From Chromera velia (lineage: Eukaryota > Sar > Chromeraceae): a stretch of DNA of 33,046 nucleotides. The notes under the pieces were generated by a model, which was not told where the DNA came from, did no database searches, and saw nothing but the letters and a program-made list of their open reading frames with translations. Position numbers and translations under genes: made by a program. Of the stretch, positions 12,056 to 21,337 are shown in pieces (within the stretch, counting starts at the first letter, position 1; each line of letters starts with the position of its first letter). Location: the NCBI GenBank assembly GCA_018398765.1, contig JAHBMJ010001289.1, forward strand, positions 1 through 33,046, given 5' to 3'.

Positions 12056-12560
12056 TAACTTAAAAGCCGGAGGTCGGACGACTTTATTGAGAACAAAGGA
12101 AGCATTCAACGCATACAGCCCCCTCTTTTTCAATTTGTGACGACCCTCTCGTTCAGTCAGATGACCAAAGCCCTCCTTCCCCACTATTGCCTTTCTTTAA
12201 TTATGATAAAAGGTCCCGCCATCATGGAGGTTACACTGCTGCTTCACAAGTTTGTCACGCCCCGTCTTGGAACTGGAAATCCAAGGATTTCCGACGGGAT
12301 TGACAGGTACTCCTCCACCTGCTTAAGGCTGTACCACAGGTTGAGCCCAAATTTGGCCCATGGCGCCCCCCAGGTGACCTTGAAATCACTCAAATACAGT
12401 CAAAATTCGTTGAAAATGCCGGGATCAACTGGCTCCCCGACGATGGGGGCAACTAAGGCTTGGTTTGTCTCAGTGCAACGCACACCAAAACAAGCCAAAC
12501 CTGTGGTGGCTACCCACTATGTCCACGGGAGCTACCTCTGCCTTGCAGAGCTTTCTGTGA
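12056..12560 (-). pseudogene. decayed minus-strand coding fragment, family unknown
   Basis: Minus-strand frames read like real protein over short runs, for example WGAPWAKFGLNLWYSLKQVE and then, in another frame, LVKQQCNLHDGG and KKRGLYALNASFVLNK. They are separated by stops and at least one frameshift. The plus strand has a 173-codon frame over the same ground (12137-12658) whose composition is less protein-like. The fragments may be relics of a transposase or other mobile-element gene. I recognise no catalytic motif, so the family is not assigned. Confidence 0.3.
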
Positions 12561-13017
12561 GTTTTCCAATCGGCTTTTTGGCATTCTTCAGAACAGTAGG
12601 CTCGGCTCATGCACTATCTATATCTGCATATACACACAGTCAATCAGACAAAGAGTGACAATCAGGAATGCAGAGTCATTCAATTGCGAGCAAACAAAGT
12701 CCGAAAGACCGGCAAAGAAACAGTGTTTTTTCTTTTTTTCTCTTAAGAGAAGCACACTGTCAGGCAAAGACTGTCAGTGAGGCCGAAAACATGTCCCTCC
12801 TATCAAGATGGGAACGGCGTACGCTTCCTACCTAGGTTCGAATGGGATATATACGGCCACACTCTGCAAAACACTAACAATCAGAAATTCTACTTAAAAA
12901 TTCTTTACAGCTGATTCTTGACTCACTTGTTCCTTCATGCTTTATCTTTGCCCTTTTTCTTAGACCGGCTGACTCTTCGGTTGTCTATCTGCAGGCAATC
13001 AAGAAGGAAGCTTCAGA

Positions 13018-13157
13018 CGTGAGAGCATATAGGCTTTCATTTCGGTAAGAGTGGATACTCCGACGTTGAAGTAGGAAACAGTGCTCTGTGGTTGAACATC
13101 GCTCCAGAGGACCACGTACAGAGAATTGAAGAAATTCGCAAAACGATCTCAGAGTGA
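13018..13157 (+). pseudogene. orphan exon-like coding segment
   Basis: A short frame reads ...FHFGKSGYSDVEVGN and continues with LWLNIAPEDHVQRIEEIRKT, ending at TGA 13155-13157 or at an excellent donor (GTGAGT) at 13154. A possible acceptor (ATATAG) precedes 13033. It has normal amino-acid balance, unlike the surrounding low-complexity DNA. I cannot place it in a family, and it does not join in phase to the charged frame downstream, so it may be a gene relic. Confidence 0.3.
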
Positions 13158-13213
13158 GTCATGCAGATGACGAGCGCTACTGACAGTCTGCTGATGTTCT
13201 TTCAAGTTCTTAG

Positions 13214-13780
13214 GTCCAAACAGTAGATTGCTCCTGTTTCGCTTGCCAAAAGAATGAGAAAGAAAAAGAGAAGGAAAAAAAAGAACGGAAAGCTCAGAGA
13301 GAAAAGAGAAAAACGGACGAGAGAAAAGCTTTGCAAGAGCAGGAAGAGGCAAAGAGAGAGAAAGTAGAATCGACAGTAAGAAAGCGAGAACACGAACAGG
13401 CGATACAAGGAAAAAGGAACCAGGGAAAGAAGGGATCAAAAGTGGCCAGGACAATCATAATAAAAGCTTCGAGGACTCAAAAACGAGCGATGAACAAACT
13501 GGCATGCAGTCGCTGAGACACAGGCAATTCGGGAAAGATCTTCATTCAGAAGAATCAATTCAATTTCGATACTACTCAAGAGATGGGTCAAGAAGCAGAG
13601 CAATCTCAGAGACGCACGATTTTGAAAGAAAAACAGGAGGAAGAGGGGGTCCGACAAGACGAGAGACAAAAACGAGAGCACGGAAACAGGAAAGGAAAAA
13701 GGGGAAAGGATGAAAAAGGACGGGAAAGATCGAGGATGAGGGAAGCGGCTTGGTCTGCACTGAAGGACCTTCGGTAGAGC
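13214..13780 (+). pseudogene. Lys/Glu/Arg-rich coding region with one in-frame stop
   Basis: One frame stays open from 13214 to the stop just after 13777, apart from a single TGA at 13514-13516. It begins after TTCTTAG, a possible acceptor, and has a CSCFAC cysteine cluster. A long charged, helix-forming stretch follows (KEKEKEKKERKAQREK, later KEKQEEEGVRQDERQ), and the frame ends EAAWSALKDLR. The TGA could be a C-to-T change of an Arg CGA codon. Purine-rich low-complexity DNA can also stay open by chance, so this is only a possible former gene or exon. No function can be assigned. Confidence 0.3.
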
Positions 13781-13784
13781 TTAC

Positions 13785-14338
13785 TAACTGGCAACGTTTC
13801 CACCCTAAAACAGGCTAGCTCTTAAATTTTTCATCTGACAAGCTTCTGTCTCTCCCTGTCTTTCAACTCGGGTTCGTTCTTTCACTGTTAGCCGCTCCCC
13901 TTTCCATTCACTTTTTTGCTTCCATGCCTCTTCATTGCCTAGTCAGTCTGCCAGTAGCACTCTTTTTCTTACATACACCTCTTTGCTTCCCTGCTTCTGC
14001 CTGATGTTCTCTTAAGTGCCCCTGTCTTTCGCCTTCTCCTCCTTTTTTCCCTCTTCTCTTGTTTGCTTCTGTACTTTTTGCCCTCTTCTCTCTCCTCTTC
14101 TTCTCTTTGTCTTCTATTCTCTGTTTCTCTCCCTTTCTTCCAGGATATTTTTTTGTTTTCTTGCTCTCCTCTCGATCCCTCTCCTCTGTCTCTGGCTCTC
14201 TCCTCCAGTCTAGTTTAATTGTATTTGTCTCTCAGACACCTCCCCGTCTGTCCTGCCTGCCTTCTTGAGAATCTGTTAGGCTACTTTTTCTCTTCGTTTG
14301 AGACTTCTTTTCTTTACCCTCTCCCCTTTTCTTCCCCT
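13785..14338. other. pyrimidine-rich low-complexity spacer
   Basis: A TCTC/CTTC-rich stretch leads into the minisatellite. The frames here consist of Leu/Ser/Phe-rich low-complexity translation and are not believable genes. Confidence 0.6.
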
Positions 14339-15187
14339 CCTCTCTCCCCTGTTCTTCTTTGGCCTTCCTTTTTCTTCTTCTTTGGATTCTCTCCCCTGTT
14401 CTTCTTCGGCCTTCGTTTTTTTTCTTCTTTGGATTCTCTCCCCTGTTCTTCTTCGGCCTTCCTTTTTCTTCTTCTTTGGATTCTCTCCCCAGGGCCTGTT
14501 CTTCTTCGGCCTTCGTTTTTTTCCTTCTTTGGATTCTCTCCCCAGGGCCTGTTCTTCTTCGGCCTTCGTTTTTTTCCTTCTTTGGATTCTCTCCCCTATT
14601 CTTCTTCGGCCTTCCTTTTTCTTTTTCTTTGGATTCTCTTCCCTGTTCTTCTTCGGCCTTCGTTTTTTTCCTTCTTTGGATTCTCTCCCCAGGGCCTGTT
14701 CTTCTTCGGCCTTTGATTTTTTTCTTCTTTGGATTCTCTCCCCTGTTCTTCTTTGGCCTTCATTTTTTTCCTTCTTTGGATTCTCTCCCCTGTTCTTCTT
14801 CGGCCTTCGTTTTTTTCCTTCTTTGGATTCTCTCCCCAGGGCCTGTTCTTCTTCGGCCTTTTTCCTTCTTTAGATTCTCTCCCCAAGGCCTGTTCTTCTT
14901 CGGCCTTCGTTTTTTTCCTTCTTTGGATTCTCTCCCCAGGGCCTGTTCTTCTTCGGCTTTCGTTTTTTTCCTTCTTTGGATTCTCTCCCCTGTTCTTCTT
15001 CGGCCTTCGTTTTTTTCCTTTTTTGGATTCTCTCCCCTGTTCTTCTTCGGCCTTCGTTTTTTTCCTTCTTTAGATTCTCTCCCCAGGGCCTGTTCTTCTT
15101 CAGCCTTCGTTTTTTTCCTTCTTTAGATTCTCTCCCCAGGGCCTGTTCTTCTTCGGCCTTCGTTTTTTTCCTTCTTCTTTGGATTCG
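14339..15187. repeat. 47/53-bp minisatellite, about 17-18 units
   Basis: Head-to-tail units of the form CTCCCCTGTTCTTCTTCGGC...TTCTTTGGATTCT are repeated about 17-18 times. Two unit lengths occur: about 47 bp and about 53 bp, the longer with an AGGGCC insertion after CTCCCC. Because 47 leaves remainder 2 on division by 3, each frame cycles through the three translations (VLLRPSFF, SSSAFVFFLLW, FFFGLRFFPSLD) and stays open. The long hydrophobic frames here are therefore repeat artefacts. Confidence 0.95.
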
Positions 15188-15189
15188 AT

Positions 15190-15914
15190 GTACCGCGTTC
15201 AAGACCCTTCCTCCGGTGCATCAATAAACCCGATTCAAAAAGCCGTGTTCTGCTGCCTCGAATCTGGGACAGGCATAGAACCGGTCCTTTCTGAACTTTT
15301 ACGATCTGTCTGAGGACTGACCGGCGAACATCGAGCAGCAGTCTGAATTGATCGAGCAGAGAAACCATACATGCAGCGCTTTGCAGATCGAAGAGAATAA
15401 AAAAAGATAGTGCTTTGAGAACTCTCGTAATGTCTGACCTCCATTGCCCGGTCTCCCTCTTGAGCTCTAGATGCCCTCCCGGTCTCTCGATATCTGCATC
15501 GTGCATGAGATCCATCGATCGATTAAATCAAGAGAGCAGACCTGAGCATGCAGACCAAAGGACTCACATGTATACCGACCATGTACGTTGAAGCAAGAAG
15601 CAAGTGTGATCGATTCACAAGTGTCTCAAAACTTTTTATACATACGTGTCTGTCTATCTTAGTTTCCATGTACTGAACTGAATGTCTGTCCATCTCCTCA
15701 TCCCTCCAGCTGTCTTTCTGTCTGTCAGCCTCTCTGTTTGTTTGTCTGTTACTGCCTACGAATTTAATTCTCTTTTCTCACTCGAGATCTGCGCTTGAAT
15801 TTAACTGAATCAGATGAGACGTGAGGATCAGATTTATAAAAGTAGCGTCGAGAAGAGGCGGAAGGAAGAGCGCAGCCATAGGGAGTGAGTGCTACAGGGA
15901 GAATTAACCTGTGG
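15190..15914. other. spacer without supported gene
   Basis: Mixed-composition DNA lies between the minisatellite and the HNH-like frame. It has CTGTCTGTC-type low complexity at about 15640-15760. No frame shows recognisable motifs. Confidence 0.5.
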
Positions 15915-16790
15915 CTAAGGCGCCCGGACAAGAAAAGGGATTCTCATAAAAGGGCTGAAAAAAGAGAGGATGAGGAAGTCTGACACCTGTTTTCCTGTAT
16001 ACAGACCTTCTTTGAGTAGTTCTAGAACTCGATCTTGATTTCCAACATATCTGTAGAGCCAGAGATTCCCTCTATAGGCCTCTTCTTTGGATTCCATCTC
16101 AACCCCCTCGACCCAGCCCGCCTCTCTCGCCTTCTCCACCCCAATTTCATGTATTCTATCATGACACGCGCGACACAGCGATATGCATTTGCCGAAAAGA
16201 GCTGCTAGCACCCCCAACTCTAGCAGGTCTTCATGTAGGCATTGCGGCCTCTCTTCATCTTTTTCGTCAGCCGCAGGAGCATCACGGGTTGCTGAGAGGA
16301 GACTCAGTTTTATGGCCTCGTCTGCTGCTAAAATGGTTGAGGGGAGGGAATCGCCCCCTTCTTCACCCTGTACACCCTCAGCGTGACCCTGTGCGCCCTC
16401 AGCGTGACCCTTTACGCCCTCAGCGTGACCCTGTCCGCCCTTAGCGTGACCCTATCCGCCCTCAGCATGACCCTGTGCGCCCTCAACGTGACCCTGTACG
16501 CCCTCAGGGTGACCCTGTGCGCCCTCAGCGTGACCCTGTGCGCCCTTAGCATGACCCTGTCTGCCTTCAACGTGACCCTGTCCACCCTCAGTGTGACCCT
16601 GTCCACCCTCAGCGTGACCCTGTCCGCCCTTAGCGTGACCCTGGTTCCCGCTTTCAGGATGCAAACCCATCCAGATGGGGGAGAGCGGATGGATTCTTTT
16701 TTGGAGAGAGGGAAGGAGGGATATAGGGCTCAGGTTGGACGGGTGCTGGCTCGTGGTGCCATGTGCGCTTCCGTTCTTTTGCCCCCCCAA
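15915..16790 (-). pseudogene. HNH-like zinc-motif protein with GHAEGGQ heptapeptide repeats, one in-frame stop
   Basis: A single minus-strand frame runs from about 16790 (first ATG at 16670-16668) to a stop at 15915. It is interrupted only by a TAG at 16452-16454. The first part is 13 copies of a seven-residue unit, GH(A/V/T/P)(E/K)G(G/A/V/R)Q. The TAG replaces the Gln (CAG) of one unit, a single C-to-T change. After a linker comes KCISLCRACHDRIHE, which matches the C-terminal half (L-C-x2-C-H-x3-H) of HNH-type nuclease/zinc folds. A helical, acidic tail follows. The upstream HNH half is not visible here and could be in another exon. It may be a broken gene, a stop in a hypervariable repeat, or a gene whose repeats are removed as an intron. 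Confidence 0.45.
16383..16640. repeat. 21-bp minisatellite, about 13 units
   Basis: Units of the form GTGACCCTGTGCGCCCTCAGC (21 bp, a whole number of codons) are repeated about 13 times with scattered substitutions and no indels. On the minus strand they encode the GHAEGGQ heptapeptide; on the plus strand they give a TLCALSV repeat. The absence of frame-breaking indels suggests that translation, or recent amplification, preserved the unit length. Confidence 0.95.
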
Positions 16791-18083
16791 AACATATATC
16801 CCTTCAGAGGCATGGTGTAGGGGGGAGTACTGTAAGAGGTGGGAGGCACCGACTCTCTATTTCCTCTTAGACCTTCCGGCCTCAGTTGGATACATGGTTT
16901 CTTTCACGGTTTGCACAAATAAGAATTGACCTTCCACTCGCTCGTATTTGAAATTCTGCGTCCTCCTGCAGGCTCACTTTGCCGATTGAGCCACACCCTG
17001 CATGTAATGAAGCGGGCAATGTGGATGAACAGAAAAAAGAATTAAGCATACATGCAGACTCTAAAAGGCAACAAAAGAGGGACTTGTATCTTTGGACAGA
17101 TATACATATAGACAGATGGACGGATAGGAAGGCAGACAGACATACAGGAATGAGAGAGTGAAAGGAAATTGATGCCATTGGGAAATATGAATACAAACTT
17201 GCTGATCCATGCATTGGGTTCATTTCTTGCATATGCAACTTCTTCAAGAATTTTCATTATCGAGAACGACAGCGACCTTCCATTGCTGCTCACGTCCCCG
17301 TTCTTATCACACCACTGGGGGACAGTCACTGCGGACTTGAGGGAGAACAACGTCATAGCAGCTTGGGGTAACTGTTGTGAGACCACACTGCTTCTTGCCA
17401 TTTGTATCTGCTGCTGTGGCTATATGCCCATGCAACGCTCTCCATCCCCCCCCCGTTGGGTCGTCCTGGGGACACCGAAGCCCCCCTCTATCTATAAAGC
17501 TGTTCCGCAGGGGTCCTGCCCCATGCACATCCGGAAGACAGGGTGTGGGGGGCAGACAGACTGGGGGGGGGGGGAAGTATGCATCCGGGATGAAATCGCG
17601 GACCGTGTGGCGTCATTGGAATGTGCGTTAGTGGTTGTGCCTGAGGTGGGGCACTGAAGTCTCTTAGTTGTTCTGCTACTAGGCTGCAGGCTGTGGGACT
17701 GGATTTAGGTTCAGGTTGACGGACTGTCTTTGCATAGGAAGGAAGGACATCCTTCCGCCTGGAGGATGGGGAAGAAGAGGAGGGCGGGCAGTGGAAGGCG
17801 TTCCTGTAGTAAAAATCATTTTAGACGTGGGCGGGTACTATTAAATGTTGGTGCGTCTATGGCGATATGTGAGAGTCAATTGGCAGCGAAGTTCGGGGTA
17901 GAGACTTTGAAGGAGTGTGAGTGTTGTTTGAGATCAAGAGGGAAATACTAAAAGACCGAAGCTCACCTGAGGCTTGACCGGACATCTGCAGATTGATTCA
18001 GTCGGGTCATCAGCTACAGAAGTACAGCAACTTGGAGTCTTGGGAAAAGTTCCACAAAGCTTTTTGAATGCCTGTGTACAGTT
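16791..18083. other. intergenic stretch, no supported gene
   Basis: The stretch contains a 162-codon plus-strand frame at 17169-17657 with hydrophobic and Cys-rich patches. It has no domain or partner that I recognise and is out-competed by no clear alternative. I do not call it a gene. The remainder is mixed-composition DNA with short GACAGA runs (17094-17160). Confidence 0.45.
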
Positions 18084-18311
18084 GTGCGGTGACGCACAAA
18101 GAAGAAATCGATCGACAGATGAACAGTCTGAGTGTTGCACAACCTGCTACTGTAAATCAATCTACAAAATCACCTGCCTGTGAAGTTGGACAATTACTGG
18201 AATCTATGGATCGTTACAAATTTGCGCATTTGATAAAGATCCTGGTGGTGACGCGCAAAGAAGAAATCCTATGTATCGATCGACAGTCTGATGAACAGTC
18301 TGAGTGTTGCA
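18084..18311. repeat. two diverged tandem copies of the insertion-target sequence
   Basis: A block reading GGTGACGCACAAAGAAGAAA ... GATGAACAGTCTGAGTGTTG occurs at about 18088-18137 and again, with a small insertion, at about 18247-18310. In the first copy it continues CACAACCTGCTACTGTAAATC. The second copy is interrupted at 18311 by the retroelement, and its continuation (CACAACCTGCTACTCTAAATC) resumes on the far side at about 26054. The first copy therefore serves as an empty-site reference. Confidence 0.75.
18301..18311. repeat. left 11-bp flanking direct repeat (TGAGTGTTGCA)
   Basis: The 11-mer TGAGTGTTGCA abuts the left end of the element. It is repeated perfectly at the right end (26045-26055), while the empty-site copy nearby has it once. 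It looks like a target-site duplication, although elements of this class normally make none. Confidence 0.65.
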
Positions 18312-18474
18312 TGAATAAGCAACGCCGAGCCTGTGAGGCCAGCCTGCGTTTAGGTGTACAGGCCGTACACGGAGGCTTCACAGCTAATGAGCACCCAAGG
18401 AACGGCTCAATCCTACGTGTAACGGAACCAAAAGACATAAAGTCTACTCAGTTCTGTTTCAAACCGACGAATTC
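18312..18474. repeat. split direct repeat A1 (left end)
   Basis: 163 bp, colinear without indels with A2 at an offset of 7205 bp. By eye there are 12 differences, about 93% identity, and all are transitions. Both copies end at GAATTC, after which the sequences are unrelated. Confidence 0.9.
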
Positions 18475-18655
18475 TAGACGTCTGTTGGTTGTGAAAAGCG
18501 CACGGATCCCCTGAGATCTTCAAAGAACCAAACCGAGTTGAAATATGGCTCTAAGTTAGTTCAGAACTCTGAACCAACTTGAAAAGACACGTCTCTCTAT
18601 GTCAACTGCTCACGTGTTGCAGTAGGCTGTCCTTATTGACCCCCTCCTCCACTCT

Positions 18656-20179
18656 GTGCTTGCAGAGACGAAGGCAGCGAAGGCGGCGGCCAAGAAGAAG
18701 GCCGATAAGGTGCGCAAAGCATTGGAGGAGGCTGTGGCGCTTGCGGAGAAGCTCGAGAAAGAAGCCGCGGAAGCGGACCCTGATGCTGTTCCACAGGAAC
18801 CCCAGGCTCAGCAACAAGAGCCAGCCCAGAATCAGGCTCTCGCTTCGGAGGCTCTTGTGGCTTCCTTATAGGCGCTGGCCAAAGCCAAAGCCAAGAAATC
18901 AAAGAAGAACGAACCTTCACCCCCAATCTCTAAGGAAGATGCCGCATTGCTGTTGAAGATTGTAGAACAGCAGCAGCAGGCACCCAACACCCAAGCTGGG
19001 CAGAACGATCCACTTGCCGGCACTGGTGGGGAAGGAGAGAAGGGCGAAGTTGAGCTTATCGGCGAAGGAGGCCCACTGCCCGGCGCGAACACAAAGAAGC
19101 GTGGGCAGGCAAAGGCCGGTCTCAGCATGGGAGCAGCGGCTAAGAAGAAGGCCTTGGACCTCGATACGGCTGCGCACGCTCTGACCGAACAGTGGGACGC
19201 CTCATTTGACGACACCAGGGCTATCCTGCAGGCCGCCATGGAGAATCAGGAAGGGATTCCAACATCCCCCACCAGATCCCCCATCTAAGCACCTTCTTTC
19301 ACCCTCCTTCCCTCAATCGCAGCCGAACACCCTGTGCTTGCTGCCCTTCTCCCACGTCTGCGTCGGGATCAACCCCTGATTGCCCTGGTTTTGACTGATA
19401 CGGTAGCCCCTCTCAGTACTCCTCACTCAGATTTGAGAGACCCAATCAAGCCGGGCATCTCTCGTCATCAGGCAAGGAGATTCCTTGGTGATGATGCTGA
19501 CCCAACCTCTATTGCACGAAAGTACAACTACGCCCCCCCGACGGCGTTCCCCCCGCCGGTGGGGTTTTGGGTGAGAATGCTGACTTGAGCGTCCCACGAC
19601 GCCTCCAGCACCTTTCAGGAAGCCGTCAGGCAGTCTAATTCTGCGGCGTCTAAGGCAGAGAAGGAGACGGCCTCGACGGCCATGAGAATCGCTGCAGAGG
19701 ACCTCTGCAATGTCTCTTTGGTTGGCTCTCAGATTAAAGCATGGGAAGCAGCAGATGACAGACTGGCTGAGAACCGGCCTTCCGCTGCATACCTTCTCCG
19801 TGCGTCCCTTGCATACAGAATGACGGTTCTTGCCAAGGGGGGACTCATGGCCGATGCAGTTCAGTTCTTTGCTGAAGTGCTCCCCCTCGCAGTCTTCACG
19901 TTGGCCGACATCGTGATCGAGAAGCTGGGTCTGGGCGCTAAGCTCTCAGGCCCGGTGGCCTCGCAGAGCGTGAGGAAGACAGAGACAGACATGGCCCCTA
20001 TTTTCTCCAGCCCGTCGGGAGAGAAAGGTAGTCTCAGACAGAGCTGGCCGCGTGATGGCTCCATCTGGAGGGTTGGACGGAGTGCACGCTCACCGACAGA
20101 CCCCACATGTCTCTGGTGTGATCTGCGCAGAGTTGAACTTAGAATGAAAGAGGGCAGGGCCATGATTGTCATAATTTGA
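18656..20179 (+). pseudogene. gag-like frame of the retroelement, three in-frame stops
   Basis: One frame of 508 codons is unbroken by frameshifts but contains three stops: TAG 18869-18871, TAA 19286-19288 and TGA 19586-19588. Residues 1-70 are Ala/Lys/Glu-rich and helical, then Gln/Pro-rich. A Lys-rich patch (KAKAKKSKKN) follows. The C-terminal third is helical (FQEAVRQSNSAASKAEK, then AWEAADDRLAENRPSAAYL). No enzyme motif is present. Position behind the left repeat, size and composition suggest a nucleocapsid (gag) role; that is inference. The frame enters without an ATG just before TGCTTGCAG (18656-18665), so an upstream exon is possible. Each stop is one C-to-T change from CAG, CAA or CGA. 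A possible Cys/His cluster (VCKDLGLEYKSDGFLC, then AHAY, a stop, HRATHC) follows in another frame at about 20217-20325. Confidence 0.5.
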
Positions 20180-21337
20180 GGTACCCCACTGGACTTCCAA
20201 TTACACAAAGGACAATATGCAAGTGAAATGCCACCGACAGGTGTGCAAGGACCTGGGCTTGGAATACAAGTCGGACGGTTTTTTGTGTCGCCAAGCACAC
20301 GCATATTAACACAGAGCCACGCACTGCCAGGCCACCTCAGCCTCAAAGGGAAACCTTCAGCCTTCGGCAGGGCTGTCAGCCCTCCTCCCAGCGCTTCAAG
20401 CCCTCATTCAGAAGGAGCCCTCGAAGGAGTAGAAAGATACGAATCTGATCTGTTTGTTATGTGTTACGTCTGGACTCAGAATTGCGCCAGACGGGAAAGT
20501 AGCCCCAATTTTTGGTTGCTTCGGTATGGTGACTGGAGTGAACAGAGTGAATCAAAGGAACAAGAAGTCAATTTAAAAGGATTCTGAGGAGAACTGTCCC
20601 TGATGATTGTGTCTACCTGGATGAGGATAAGACATCATTTGAGCTGACTCCCCACAAACAGATTTTGAATGCAGTCCTTCAGTCTCAGACCCTCGGGCAA
20701 TGACAGGCACTCTCAGTTTAAGCAAAAAAATATGAACGAAAAGAGATCAAGGCTTCAAGTTAAGAAAAAGTCATGAGGGACATAAGTTGACAGTTTACGA
20801 GGCGGTGCATTGAGACTGAAAACCTCGAAAAAACCGCAGTAAAAGAACAACTGCCCTCAATCACACACAAAAAATCAATAACTTAAAGTTACTATTGTGT
20901 CTAATACTACCAAATACCACAGATAAATAGAGTCAGTTTTCAAATAAAATGGAAAACGGCTGATGATGAAATATCATAAAAAAAATGTAGTATTATATTT
21001 TTTCTTTTATGAGTTTTTGTTAGTCACACTAACAGAAGCGATTTCTAACTAATCAAAATTAGCGCCTACAAAAAGGCTTACAAAAGAGTTAGAGCATCTC
21101 ATGAAACAAACTCTTTTTCAGCGTTCTACGCATCTGCTAAATAAAATACTGTAAGAGGTTAGGAATCCTCTCCGTGACTTAAAACAAAAAAAAAAAAGCT
21201 TCATACATAGGTATGAAGCACAATCATGTACACGCATAAACCCAGAATATCAATCAGCCTCACAAAGTTGGCATAACTGACATTCACTGATAAAATTATA
21301 TAGACTTCAGTCAAACAAGAAATTAAAGTTCTAACTG
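20180..21337. other. AT-rich non-coding interior of the retroelement
   Basis: This stretch lies between the 3' ends of the convergent gag-like and RT frames. From about 20700 to 21330 it is strongly AT-rich with poly-A runs. Such a region between convergent genes would hold both polyadenylation regions. I see no coding sequence beyond the Cys/His cluster near 20217-20325. Confidence 0.5.

Noticed and set aside
12825-12860. GGTTCGAAT resembling a tRNA B box
   Set aside because: No A box or acceptor-stem pairing at the right distance.
14219-15227. Long hydrophobic frames of up to 255 codons on the plus strand and Lys/Glu-rich frames on the minus strand
   Set aside because: They follow from a stop-free 47-bp repeat that rotates through all frames; there is no start context, domain or codon pattern.
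17169-17657. 162-codon plus-strand frame
   Set aside because: Open but without any recognised motif, and it lies among repeats. Not enough to call a gene; transcript data would decide.
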